A DNA stretch of 64,000 bases, taken from the NCBI RefSeq assembly GCF_019649055.1, contig NW_026570266.1, positions 310,001 to 374,000 of the forward strand, read 5' to 3'. The translations under genes and the position numbers were made by a program. Shown here piece by piece: positions 37,338-47,367 of this stretch. Source of the stretch: Paramacrobiotus metropolitanus. Its lineage: Eukaryota > Tardigrada > Eutardigrada > Parachela > Macrobiotidae. The first letter of the stretch is position 1. The number at the start of each line of letters is the position of its first letter. The notes under the pieces are model-generated. The model worked only from the letters and a program-made list of their open reading frames with translations. It was not told the DNA's origin and made no database searches.

Positions 37338-39117
37338 ATGGAAGATCACCGAAGAAAATTATTAGACGCAGTATACGTACGTTTAGCTATTTTTGAATAA
37401 CGGATTAAATGTAAAATTTAAATCATAAGATTTTTCAAAATTAATTCTCGACTTATTTCATGGATATTTACAAGTTGTTTTTATGGTTTTCTGTTTTGTT
37501 TGCAGGATGTGAAGAATTCCGTTCAGTGTATGATTGGCGTAGATTGTCCGTTCCATAGCCTTGTGATTTCGCCGTGCTGTAGTGGAATAGTGTGTCATAA
37601 ATGCGCAGACGAATGGATTGCGAAACAACCGGGAGCAAATGCCGACGAGAATCATGACATCGTCTGTCGTTGTCCGAATTGCAACGTGTAATACTTATAT
37701 ATTTTAACAGTATATGTTGGGTCGACCCATTTTCAAACTGTAATTCTTTCTTGTTTGCAGCGAGGGGTGGAGGCTTTCTGCAGCGCTGAGATTCACTGCC
37801 ATGTCGGATTTGGTGCAGAATTTAGACACCGTCGTATCGTTGGTGTCCATGGCACCAGAGATTCCTCTTCCGGGAATGAGTTCGATTGTATTCCCGCTGA
37901 ATACTTTCCGCTTTTCCAGACAGTTTTGATGGATACGAAAACAAGGGGAAGTTTTACCTGAGCGGGAATGACCTCATGCGGCTCAATATATTCGCCACGA
38001 TCACGAAAGAAGTCCCAATTTTCGGGTACTGCAGAATTCCCCAGAGCATAAATAACTTATATCTAACATGAATATCTAAATATTTCCTCAGTTTTTTGCA
38101 AAATCATTATTAATCAAACATTGGCCGGTTTTATAGAAACTCCGACATTGACTGTGAGCGGATGGGCACTGAGCTCCATAAATACATTCGCTTCTCAATG
38201 GATATGGAAAAGGCGGTCCAGGAGTGGGCGCAGTTCTTGGCAAAACACAAAGGTCGACCTATACTTGCATCCTCTGCCTTCCTCCCCCGCAGTCTACAGA
38301 AGCCGCCATCCGTCAAAGACCAGGCGTCGGTGTCGTGTTATGTTTACGACTGGATTAAACCGTTCCTTTCAAACTCGCCGGAGGTAGAGAAATTGTTCGG
38401 TTAAGTCATAATTTGTACGACTTTCAGTCATTTTATTTGTGCATTTAACAGACGGCGAAAAGTATGCTGGACTCTGTGGGACTCTTTCGCCTCGCCACCC
38501 GTCGGCTCGATCTGTCCCTGCCGCACAAGCATTGGACAGAAACTGCAACCTGCCATTGCGTGATGTGTCTGATTAGATCGGAAGTCCGTTCTTATTTAAG
38601 CCACGCTCAGAAATGGTAGTTAGTTATTATTGTGTAGATTTGTTTCCATCAGTATACAGTTTGTAATGACTGCTTTAATGCAGGTCAAAGGGGGAGTTCT
38701 ATTACGTCTTGTGTACCCTCTGCGGTGAGAAGATCAACTGGCTGCATATTACCACGCATATGAGGAGGATTCACGCGGTAAGAATTAAGGAGTCGACTCC
38801 AGTTCTGGCTAATATTTCTGTTGCTGATGAAAGTATTTTCTCTACAGAAAAAGTTTTACCTGAAATGCCGAGGCTGCTTCGCTCCTTTGTCTGGACCTTT
38901 TTATAAAGGTGATGTTGCACATGCAATTGAGTGCAACGCTCGGGAGTGTCCTCTGGCTTCCGGACCGCTGGCCACCAGGGGGCGAGTAATTCCACCTCAT
39001 ACAGTTTTTGAAGTTCCGCCACTGAACATCCCGGCGACGGACGACCTGATCGAGCTGGTGACATACGAGACTGTGAAGGATGGAAGTACTCAGCTCGTCA
39101 TCTTGTGCAACACGTAG
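37338..39117 (+). pseudogene. RING-like/zinc-finger gene of the palindrome element, one frameshift
   Basis: Seven exons: 37338-37370, 37506-37687, 37761-38025, 38137-38383, 38452-38615, 38684-38777, 38848-39117. Exon 2 encodes a Cys/His cluster (CMIGVDCPFHSL, then CCSGIVCHKCADEW and CRCPNC) like a RING-type zinc fold, suggesting E3 ligase or structural binding. Exon 5/6 give CVMCLIRSEVRSYLSH and CTLCGEKINWLHITTH, like C2H2 fingers. Exon 7 adds CRGCFAPL, later AIECNARECP. All junction phases agree except that exon 3 stops unless one T is removed from the T4 run at 37924-37927. With that single change the total is an exact 417 codons, which argues that the gene was intact recently or that the assembly has a 1-base error. 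Palindromes lie before the ATG, in introns 2 and 6, and in exon 4. Confidence 0.6.
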
Positions 39118-39877
39118 AAAAGTAAGCAAAAACATATTTTTCCAATTTTTGTTGTCCAACTTCACTTGATAATTTTTAATTCGCTTGAGAATATTACGTT
39201 CTTGTTTCCAGGTGTATGCTCCTTTGGCTTTGACACGCGACTGTGGTGTTTCTGGTTCGAATTAGCCGATCGCATTTCCTCTGCCTGGATTAGTTCAAAC
39301 CTAATTCGACGATGCTCATTCCCTACAATCATCATCTTTGTACTATTATTTTTTGTTTCGGATCAGTAACTTTGTTGTTGTTCTCCTGGCTTTCTTAAAT
39401 AAGTCAGGAATTTCGGACAGACTTTATCAAATAATTGCGACGTTCTCAATGTTTTTTTTATTTTTTTACGAACGGTATTTTGCGGCGTCTGTTCTCGATT
39501 TGTGATAATGAAAATGTTGAACTGTCGTGGAAGTTTTGTGTAGCATTCAGTGTAAGTAAACAAAGATGAGAAGTTACATTAAACTTCGACATAGAATCGG
39601 CTGCTCACAAAATATTTTACAACGTTTAGTAGTAACTTCTATGGTGCACGAATTCTTAACTAGATCTTTTTTGTAACTTTCATTTTCACGAGGGATAATA
39701 CCGATATCGAAGCGGTATGAGTAAAGTATTACGAGTACAAGCTTAACGCTGTCGTTACAAAAAAATTTTAGGATGTGGTGCCATTATTATCGCATTTGTT
39801 TGCAATCCAACGAAAGATTGCGCAGAAACCTTGGAAGAGCAAATGAACTGTCGTATTTGCGCATTATTGCAGCTGTA
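39118..39877. other. right flank of the palindrome element
   Basis: AT-rich, no gene, no lattice site and no terminal repeat matching the left flank by eye. It ends at the TGTA target site (39874-39877) of the LTR element. Confidence 0.35.
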
Positions 39878-40265
39878 TGTCAGATATGACACAGAAGCAG
39901 ATGGAAAAATGGGGCAAATAGCCTTTATTGTGATAACAATAAAGCAACAACACAAAAACCAACAGAAAACCCGATAGGGAAAAGCTGTGGAAAAAAGTGG
40001 CTGCAAGCGCGCTCGTCAGAATCGTGATAATGATTCCGCGTGCTGCGGGTATGCAACAGCTGATGCTGCAAAGCATGGAATCGCCCGTAGGCGCAGGGCT
40101 CCACCCCCAAGAGTGCAGAGAAATGCGCTGATTGGTCAGCGTAGACAAAGTGTGCGCTGAGTAAGCAGCGTAATAGCGCGGCACGAATGGAGTAGCCATG
40201 TGCGGGCGGGCGACAAACAAAAACCACAAGAGGTGTCTACCGCCTCGAGTGAGCGGTCTCTGACA
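39878..40265 (-). repeat. 3' LTR (in element orientation)
   Basis: 388 bp bounded by the short inverted repeat TGTCAGA/TCTGACA. Reading the minus strand it contains GGTGGAGCCC, CTGACCAATCAGCGCA (a CCAAT box) and the poly(A) signal in CACAATAAAGGC about 50 bp before the end. It differs from the other LTR by one indel in an A run and a few substitutions near 40212-40225. Confidence 0.9.
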
Positions 40266-42615
40266 TGCCTCTGGGCGGGAGTGGGAGCTCCTGCGAGCAC
40301 CTTCCGACTCTGCCCTAGCCGACCCGGTAGGGTGCCAGGATCCGATACCCGGTAGGGCCGGATGCCACTTTGTCTCTAAACCCGGTAGGGTCGCTTCCTC
40401 CAGACCCGCGGTGCAGTGCACCGAACGGCCGAAATCTGGAGTGCACTCTGGTTGCTGGGGGTTCCAGTGGGGTTTGAAGGCTTGGTTGGTCGAACAAGTA
40501 AAAAATAAAGTTTATAAGGCTCATATGTTAAACATCGAAATAAAAAGATCACAATTCCGGTGAGAATTAAAGAAAGATCATAGTTAGAGATCCCAAAGCC
40601 AATTCCTTTGGTTAAATGGCTAAATAAAAACATCATCTTTGGTTAATAAAGGTTTGGTTTGGTTAAAAAACTAGACGAAACAAAAGGCTTATTCCGACTA
40701 GGTGTACCACAGGGCCGCATTTGTCCACAGGGGTCCTAGTCAATGGTCCGCTTTATCCGGTAGGATATGTCTGGTCCTGTGAATCCGGGGCGACGGTTCC
40801 CAGAGATGTCCACAAGGGTCCAGTGAAGTAATTCCAGCGGAGTTGTATGAGGAAGGCACGGTTGCATGCGCAAGGACAAGTTGTCCCCTTCCTGATTGTG
40901 GTGGACCAAGCCCGGTTGGGCGGTCCATGGTGGGCCAGAATGATGTCTCTGGCCAGGAGAGGTGCTCCTGTAGTGAAATGGACCGAACCCGGTGGGGTGG
41001 TCATAAAGGCTCTCAAATAACGCCTCTGAGCGGGAGGGGTGCTCCTGCTATCCAAAACGGTATGCTTGGACCAATTCCGTTTGGATGGCCCATATGGGTC
41101 TCTAACTTGGACCGGTTTTGGCCTTGCATGCCGGTTTGGTCATGCACCTAGGTCCAAAAAATCTTCTAAGTCCAGGAGGGCCATAATGGAAAAATTTCTA
41201 AGTCCGAGGACCAAGTGGTGTAATGGACCAAACCCGTTGGGGCGGTCCAAACTTGGTCTCTGACATGCTCTGGACCGGGATACAGGGTTCCGGAATGGTA
41301 TGGCCTTGCTTCCAGCCTTTGGAGGGGTGTGGGTCCTGTATAACCGGTTTTGGCTCTCCGATTTGGACTTAGTCGTTTTTTGATGAGCCACGTCATTGGA
41401 CGGGCCAAAAGACTTAGTCGATTTTCCAGTGGCCACGTCGTTGGACGGGCCAAAAGACTTAGAAAATTTTCGGTGGGCCACGTCGTTGGACGGGCCAAAA
41501 GACTTAGTCGATTTTTCGACTGTCCGCGGTTGATGGCGGGCCAAATGGACTTAGTCGTTTTTTCGACTGTCCAAGGTGTATGGCGGGCCAAAAGGACTTA
41601 GTCGTTTTTTCGACGGTCCAAAGTTGTATGGCGGGCCAAAAGGACTTAGCCGTTTTTTCGACGGTCCAAGGTGTATGGCGGGCCAAAAGGACTTAGTCGT
41701 TTTTTCGACGGTCCAAAGTTGATGGCGGGCCAAAATTGGTCCGTCTCACTGGCCGTGGGCCATGAGTTGGCTACCATGTCCGATGAGTCAGGTAGGTTTC
41801 CCTGAGACCGTGGCCATAACAAAATTAAGTGGCGTCTGACGAAAACATCAGGTTGGCCGGGCCAAACTTCAAAAAATTAAGTTGTGGGCGCCGGTAGGCG
41901 TTTTCCACAAAGGAGTCGGTCTGCTGACTAGAAGCATCCTCGTTTGGCCTCGGGGCGGTGCATCTTTTGGATGGGCCTCTGGGCGGTCCGTGGTGAGGAT
42001 GTTGGACATGACATGCAAAGTGGGTGTACCACAACTTCTATGTGGCTCCCAAACTCACTTGTCCCAGTTACTTGGTATGGCAACTAGACTCGTGAGCCAC
42101 ATATGGTCGGTTAGACGCATAGTGGGCCTGGTCCAACTTTTATGGGCCAGGACTTGGCCTTGGCTTGTCGCAACTTGTATGCGGGCCAGGCTGATCCACG
42201 GCTTGTCGCAACTTCTATGCGGGCCGTCGCCGCCTTCTGGGCGCTGGATCCTTTCCATGCCGGTGAACTTAGGCGTTGTGCCAAGTTCGGTCCGGTGGAC
42301 TCCGTCGGATGGTCTGGGATGGCCGAGCCAAATTCATGGTCCCAGCCGCTAAGCCAGAGCCTATCCGGGGAATCCGGTTACGATCCAGGGATTTAGGTCC
42401 GGTGAGGTGGACGGTACATGGCCGTAAGCCAGGTTTGTTGGGCAAGGGTAACAACCGTTAGATTGCACCCATTATGGTGGTCAAGTTCCGATTCAGCATT
42501 ATGGTCCCACTTCTAAGTAACCGGGGTTTTCACTGGAACATTCTGTCCAGTGCGCTTGTCTCAGCCACTTCTAGGTGAGACATGTCTTCGGGGCTAAGCT
42601 GGATGAGCCGTTGGC
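40266..42615 (-). other. 3' non-coding region of the LTR element with hairpins and tandem repeats
   Basis: No coding signal. It carries the CCCGGTAGGG-type hairpins at 40315-40396, 40902-40927, 40980-41002 and 41224-41249, and the 45-48 bp array at 41360-41740. Base composition is skewed, with G and T in excess on the plus strand. No convincing polypurine tract lies beside the LTR at 40266. Confidence 0.5.
41360..41740. repeat. tandem array, 45-48 bp unit, 8 copies
   Basis: The word ACTTAG recurs at 41367, 41412, 41457, 41502, 41549, 41596, 41644 and 41690. The unit contains GGACTTAGTCGTTTTTTCGA and GGCGGGCCAAAA, so each copy itself has a small inverted repeat around TCGTTTTTTCGA. The first four copies differ from the last four by carrying CCACGTCGTTGGACGGGCC. 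Confidence 0.85.
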
Positions 42616-43386
42616 TCAATCCAGGCGGCGCAGCGTCGTAGCTGCTTCTGACATCAGGGCCAAGAATCGTCCGAGGCATTCTAGCAATTCACGCCCAGTT
42701 GTTTTCAACTCGTCCGCTAAAGTACGCGGTTCGCGATGGTCGTGTCGCTGGGCTTGTGTCCAGTTCTGGACACCGACATCGGTTCTATCGTGGATAGACC
42801 GTGGGTGTTGAGCGTTTACTGAGCGCTGCTCGTGACGATTCCAGCGTTGGCCATTATTTGGGCGGTGAGTGGCGCGGTTTGCTTTCCCAGGTCGCAGGGA
42901 GTGTATTGGTAAAGCTGACGGCTGAGCCGCCACGGTAGTGGTTGCTCTCAGTGTGCCGTGATGTTGGGACAGCACCGTGGGTGCGGGTTCCCGAAGTCCG
43001 TGCTGGGCCAGGTAAGGCTGTGACTGACCGTTTTGCTGAGCTGTCCCGGTAGAGACAGCCGCTGATGGGATGTATGGCTGTGTTGCCGACGCAAACAGAA
43101 TTCCTCCCAGGAAAGCCTCCCGTAGAAAGGCAAGACGGTCCGTCGTTTTGCCCAGATCGTTGTCTTCGTTTTGGCAGATGGTTTCGACCACCTGTTTGTA
43201 CACGGCCGGATTGCCTCGTTTGATTTCGTTGACCAAAGCTATGCCGATGGCGTACTCGTCACCGTCGTGTGGCACTGCTTCAGCAAAGAAACATGAATAG
43301 CACGGAAGCCGCCTTTCTTGATACGGGCTGTTGCTGACGCATGATTCGCATTCCCGGTTAAACGCTTGCTCCGGTGTCTTTGCCAT
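42616..43386 (-). CDS. LTR-element ORF, 256 aa, with paired CxxC motifs
   Basis: Starts MAKTPEQAFNRECESC and has CESC plus CYSC at residues about 14-33, separated by 13 residues, a possible zinc-binding knuckle. The next about 80 residues (EYAIGIALVNEIKRGNPAVY, TDRLAFLREAFLGGILFA) look like a folded helical region. The C-terminal half is a Gln/His/Arg-rich linker ending in a short helix (ELLECLGRFLALMSEAATTL). It is the last ORF before the 3' LTR in transcript order. No known family recognised; it is not integrase or RT. It may be an extra structural or nucleic-acid-binding protein. Confidence 0.55.
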   Translation of the reverse strand: MAKTPEQAFNRECESCVSNSPYQERRLPCYSCFFAEAVPHDGDEYAIGIALVNEIKRGNPAVYKQVVETICQNEDNDLGKTTDRLAFLREAFLGGILFASATQPYIPSAAVSTGTAQQNGQSQPYLAQHGLREPAPTVLSQHHGTLRATTTVAAQPSALPIHSLRPGKANRATHRPNNGQRWNRHEQRSVNAQHPRSIHDRTDVGVQNWTQAQRHDHREPRTLADELKTTGRELLECLGRFLALMSEAATTLRRLD

Positions 43387-43564
43387 GTTCTGTGGTTAAA
43401 TCCCGAAGTCAAGGTTAAATTTGCTTCGCAAACTGGTCCCTATGTTTTAAAAATCCTATCAGTTTACGTCCTATGGTTCTAAATGTTATTTGTTAACTAG
43501 GCTTTTCTTGCCCGGTGAATTATTTCGGGATCACCCCTAGACCTCTGCGAATTCTACGCTTTGG

Positions 43565-45310
43565 TCAGTGCCGCTTTGCTGGCTTCTCTAGTTGGTAAGG
43601 ATTCTTCTTTGGCCCGGATTCTTCGGGTTGGGATCCAGACGTAGTCTGGTCTGAACTTGACTCTTTGTCGGAATCAGTGTATTGCTCCGTTGGGAGAATC
43701 ACCGCATCTGGGCCATCTTGAAGGTTGTGTCGGGCCTCCGTTAGAGCCACCGACGATGCAATTTGAGGTGATGTTGGAATCAAGGGTCCAGGTCCGAGTG
43801 GTATTTCTGGCAGAGAAGCCGTTCGTACTGGTCTTTTCGTTTTCTTGTGTTCCGTTCTTCTTAGTTGTTCTTGTCGAGGGGCGGCGGAGGCTATTATCAT
43901 TCTGGGTGGAAGAGGGCGGCTGATGGTCCTCTTTGTTTTCCAATTCCTCCGATCGACGTAATCGGGAATTTCGGCACGCGGTAAACCCGGGCTGTCACCA
44001 AGTTGAACATCCAAAGTGACTGTAGATGCTCCTGGAGCCACGATAGTGGTTTTCGGTGTCGGTTCAACGTAGTTGAGCGTTGCGGTCAAAGGCAGGGCTT
44101 TGGGTGCGCGTTTTGCGGTTTTTAAGACCGATCCAGGTAGCTCAGGGGGTCCAGCCAGCGCCGTGGGTGCGGCTGGTCCGGACGATGTAGATGCTTGAAT
44201 AGGTACCGGCCTACGTTGCTGGCCGGGTGGACTTAGCTTTTCAGTCGCCAAGGCTGCGCTGATTTGTCCGCCGAGTGCTGCTCTGTTGGGTCCGGCCTTG
44301 CTTGTTGTTTTCACTGGACTCGTCTCGCTAGGGAGGTCAAGTGATGATTCGAGCAAATCGTTTACAATGCCCGAGATGTCAGGATGGGTTAAGGAACAAG
44401 TTGGGCCGTCGATCCCGTCCTTTATTTGCATTAGTTCGTCCATCCACTCCTCCAATGGATCAGCCGTAGGCTGAGGATTCGTAAGTGGGATGCCTGATGG
44501 TGCATGTCCTTGGACACCAGTTAGTGGTTCCGTAACTGGACTTGAGTTGGGAGGGACTGGTAAGGGGACGGTAACCGATGGTTTCATCGAAGAAGTTGTT
44601 GGGGCTTTGTCCTGCGGAAGGGCCAAATGGGTTTTTGATGTTGTAGCGACCGTCGGTGCTGCCGGGAGATCTGGTGTGGCTGCTGTCCGCGGTTCTGTCG
44701 GCGTCCAGCGTGTGGGGGAAGCGTGTGCCGATGCCGTTGTAACAGCCGGTTGGGCCGCTAATGGCAGTAGTGCCGATGACACTGGATTCGTTGGTCGCGC
44801 CGTAAGGCCAGCCAGGTGGGTGGGCCTTGGTGCTGGTGACGAGTTTGGTGCTGGGTAGGGATTCACTGGTCCTTGTTGGTACGGTGTCTGGTAACCGTAT
44901 GGTGGCGGATAGCCATATGGTGGGTACCAAAGCCACGGTGGTGGTTGGTATTGCCAGTACGGGTTCTGGTACGGGCTCATCCATGAACTGTGCTGGGACG
45001 TTGGTCCAGGCATCATTGGTGGTCCATATGGCGTCACTGGAACGTTCTGTCCAGGTGCTGCACTTTGTGTCTGGGTTCCTGATGGCGTCCGCACCGTAGG
45101 TGGGGCTGATGGCCATCCCTGTCCAGAGCTGTGCGATCCAGACGTTGCTGTTAGATTGATGGCCAGATTTGGTGGCTGGTTGAATGCTTGCAAGGTGGAT
45201 GATGACGCTGTCCGTAGTATGGGATTTGATCCGGATCTTAAGTCCGGTCTGCTGTGCAGATGTGTCCGGTTGCTTCGGTTAGATCCGCTGGATGGTTGTT
45301 CTCTTTCCAT
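43565..45310 (-). CDS. LTR-element ORF, 581 aa, Pro-rich
   Basis: An uninterrupted 1.7-kb frame. The N-terminal half is low-complexity Pro/Ser/Thr/Gln/Tyr (WYPPYGYPPPYGYQTPY) and the C-terminal half has charged, ordered-looking stretches (DPLEEWMDELMQIKDGID, then AEIPDYVDRRNWKTKRTISR). No domain recognised. It starts MEREQPSSGSNRSN; the stop at 43565 leaves about 180 bp before the 256-aa ORF. The lack of stops over such a length argues for translation or recent activity. It could be the distal part of a multi-frame Gag polyprotein or an accessory protein. Confidence 0.5.
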   Translation of the reverse strand: MEREQPSSGSNRSNRTHLHSRPDLRSGSNPILRTASSSTLQAFNQPPNLAINLTATSGSHSSGQGWPSAPPTVRTPSGTQTQSAAPGQNVPVTPYGPPMMPGPTSQHSSWMSPYQNPYWQYQPPPWLWYPPYGYPPPYGYQTPYQQGPVNPYPAPNSSPAPRPTHLAGLTARPTNPVSSALLPLAAQPAVTTASAHASPTRWTPTEPRTAATPDLPAAPTVATTSKTHLALPQDKAPTTSSMKPSVTVPLPVPPNSSPVTEPLTGVQGHAPSGIPLTNPQPTADPLEEWMDELMQIKDGIDGPTCSLTHPDISGIVNDLLESSLDLPSETSPVKTTSKAGPNRAALGGQISAALATEKLSPPGQQRRPVPIQASTSSGPAAPTALAGPPELPGSVLKTAKRAPKALPLTATLNYVEPTPKTTIVAPGASTVTLDVQLGDSPGLPRAEIPDYVDRRNWKTKRTISRPLPPRMIIASAAPRQEQLRRTEHKKTKRPVRTASLPEIPLGPGPLIPTSPQIASSVALTEARHNLQDGPDAVILPTEQYTDSDKESSSDQTTSGSQPEESGPKKNPYQLEKPAKRH

Positions 45311-47367
45311 CGTTCTGTGGTCGGAGAAGACAGTTAGGCGGTGTTAGAATTCTACTAACTACCGTACGCCAAATCCGTAGATAACTTTAAATGTTCACTA
45401 CGGCTATTGCTAAGCTGATGGCGATTTGCGATTCTGGTCATGGCTTGGCGTTAATGGCTCGGGCTTGCTATTAGGTCCGGCCAAGTTCTGGCCGTTCAAT
45501 GTCCATCCACAACCGTAAGTTCTGGTCCCGAGAGCTTTTGACGACAAGCTGGGTGCTGGACAAGGGTTGCTGAAGGCCACGGACGTCCATGTTATGGACT
45601 TCCTGGTTTGGACTTCCTGGTTTGGACTTCCGGGTTTGGACTTCCGGGTTAGGACTTCCTGGTTTGGACTTCCTAGTTTGGACTTCCGGGTCCGGACTTC
45701 CTGGTTTGGACTTCCGGATTCGGTCTTCCGGGTTAGGACTTCCTGGTTTGGACTTCCTGGTTTGGACTTCCGGGTTAAGACTTCCTGGTTTGGACTTCCT
45801 TGTTTGGACTTCCGGGTTCGGACTTGGTTTTTGAATTGTGGAGAACCGGCCCCGTTAGGGTGGTCCATATCCTTCCAAGTGACCAAGCATCTTGAAGCCG
45901 TCTTAGCTTTATGGCTCTTGGTCGTTCAAGTAGGAGTGGTGCTCCTGGGTGGATCCGCCGCTGGACGGTCCAGGTTCCATTTGTCCAAGTGCGCCACTGC
46001 AGAGTATGTGCTTGGCGGAGCCGTTGTAGTTAGCGGGTCAATGTTATTGGCGAGCCAACGTTGATGACTGGTCAGTGTTGTTTGGTGAGCCAAAGTTGTT
46101 GGCGGCCCAAAGTTGGTGGCGAGCCAATGTTATTGGCGGGCCAATGTTGCAAACCCGTAGGGCCTACTTTAAGACGAGCCTATGTTATAAGCTCGTAAGC
46201 GCGACAATAATGCGCGTCCATATTAATTCATGGTGGACCGGTCCCGTTAGGGCGGTCTCTGGGTGAGCTCTGGGCTGGTGCGGTGCTCCTGCTTGCGCGG
46301 ACTGGTCCGGTTGGGACTGTCCAATTCCAGGATATTAGGACGCACCAGTGCTATGCTGAATATGTTTGGGCGCACCAACGTAACTTCTATACATGGCGGG
46401 CCACTGGTGAAGGTAATAAGGCGCGCCAAGGTATATGGCGGGCCAACGTTAACGATATTAAGGCGAGCCAAAGTATATGGCGGGCCAATATTCGAAGACT
46501 CGTAGAATCCATTTTGGTCCATCTCGAAGGCCGTAAGCCTCGAGTAGGCGCGTTGGTTGCGCAATTTCCCTGAGACTTCAGCCATGAAGTAAACGGTGGT
46601 CGGAGCCCTGTAGTGGCCCGAACCCAACTGGTGGCTGGTTCTCACGGGACCATCGGATTGGCCAGGACTTCGTGGTTTGGACCTACCCGTATGGCGGTCC
46701 AAAGACGTCCAGGATCGATGTTCCAGGTCAAGGTGCCCTTCAATGACTTTTAGATCGTGAAGGCAAGTGCTGGTGATTGGACGTCTAAGATGTGGGCGTC
46801 TGGGTTGGAACTTCCGGGTTGGACTTCCGGGTACGGACTATCTCATTTGCACCGACCCGTGGAGTGGTCCAAAGTCCGTCCGGATAGGTCCGAAATTTTA
46901 CGACTCGTTGAGTCGATTTAATGATCATCTTACCGGCGGTTTGCCGAAAGAGAGCTTCAAAGACAGTCCTATGTTTAAGGATCCGTCTGGCAGGCCTAGG
47001 TTATAGGTGCCAAGTTCAGTTAGCGGGCCCGGTGAACCTGCTTGAAACTTTCTCTCTGCGCCGGTTGGCCGCGAGAGAACATGAACGGTCGAGGTCCAAC
47101 TGGTTACCAGGTCTGGTCCAGTTGGAGGATGATTCATCTGGTTCAGGTGTGGACGTTTCTGGTCCACAGAGTTTATTTGAGCCCGTGGGGCTCATTGTTT
47201 TCAGATTCGGGTGCCGTTCTGGTCCGAACACATTGTTGCTGGTCCTTCGGTTTCAGGCTGGTCCTTCTGACCATGTTTGGCGACTGGTCCTTCTGACCCG
47301 GTTTGGTTTGAAGCCGCCAGTAAGGTTTGGATTTCCAGTAAATTCCGCGTTCTTGATTCTCAGGTTC
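45311..47367 (-). other. repeat-rich inter-ORF region of the LTR element
   Basis: No convincing gene. It holds the 15-bp array at 45598-45826, repeated GGCGGGCCAA(T/A)GTT words at 46080-46160 and 46390-46490, and several CCCGTTAGGG hairpins. Confidence 0.5.
45598..45826. repeat. 15-bp tandem array
   Basis: About fifteen copies of GGACTTCCTGGTTTG and variants (GGACTTCCGGGTTTG, GGACTTCCGGGTTAG). Because the unit is a multiple of three, both strands stay open; the minus strand reads a KSKPGSPNQEVLTR pattern. I treat the resulting ORFs as repeat by-products. Confidence 0.85.

Larger units (their letters stand above)
27674..38800. repeat. lattice of 21 GTCGAC-centred palindromes
   Basis: GAGTCGACTC type (usually GGAGTCGACTCC): 27674, 28536, 29193, 29694, 29925, 30740, 37323, 38789. 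GGTCGACC type and variants: 28179, 30305, 31061 (GGTGTCGACACC), 31331, 31741, 32196, 32568, 32746, 33243, 33661, 33880, 37718, 38251. Symmetric arms run 8 to 14 bases. Eleven lie in exons, six in introns (30740 and 38789 only 4-11 bases past a donor), three just 5' of ATGs and one between two 3' ends. From 27674 to 33880 the mean step is about 390 bp. A 3.4-kb gap follows, then four more. Outside this segment I found only two fully symmetric 8-10 base versions (21724, 60743). Confidence 0.9.
27661..39117. mobile_element. candidate DNA transposon with a palindrome lattice (termini unresolved)
   Basis: The segment joins four genes, a BEN-domain protein (-), a CACTA-type transposase (+), a small acidic protein (-) and a RING/zinc-finger gene (+). 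It also holds 21 copies of a GTCGAC-centred palindrome that is nearly absent from the rest of the window. The palindromes mark all four genes as one unit. CACTA (EnSpm/CMC) elements are known to carry short subterminal binding sites for their own proteins. Here the sites run through the whole element, coding exons included, which is atypical. No CACTA-type terminal repeat or target duplication was found. The right end may have been displaced by the LTR element inserted at 39878. Treat the coordinates as the minimal extent. Confidence 0.6.
40315..46871. repeat. dispersed hairpin family with CCCG(N)T(N)GGG core
   Basis: Imperfect inverted repeats recur inside the LTR element: arms GGACC and GGTCC around a core such as CCCGGTTGGG, CCCGTTGGGG, CCCGTTAGGG or CCCGGTAGGG. 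Clear cases: 40315-40340, 40341-40362, 40375-40396, 40902-40927, 40980-41002, 41224-41249, 45844-45866, 46235-46257, 46678-46701, 46851-46871. Core-only versions lie in both LTRs (near 39970 and 52857) and at 52388 and 52496. They could form RNA hairpins in the transcript or be protein-binding sites; function unknown. Confidence 0.65.

Noticed and set aside
26216-39877. CACTA-type terminal inverted repeats
   Set aside because: CACTA and TAGTG words exist (for example 26832 and 53168) but their flanking sequences do not match each other, so no terminus is claimed.
43657-45347. Plus-strand ORFs opposite the 581-aa ORF
   Set aside because: Shadows caused by the GC- and Pro-rich composition of the minus-strand ORF.
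45410-46064. ORFs on both strands over the TTGGACTTCC array
   Set aside because: The 15-bp unit is a multiple of three without stops, so every frame stays open; repeat artefact.
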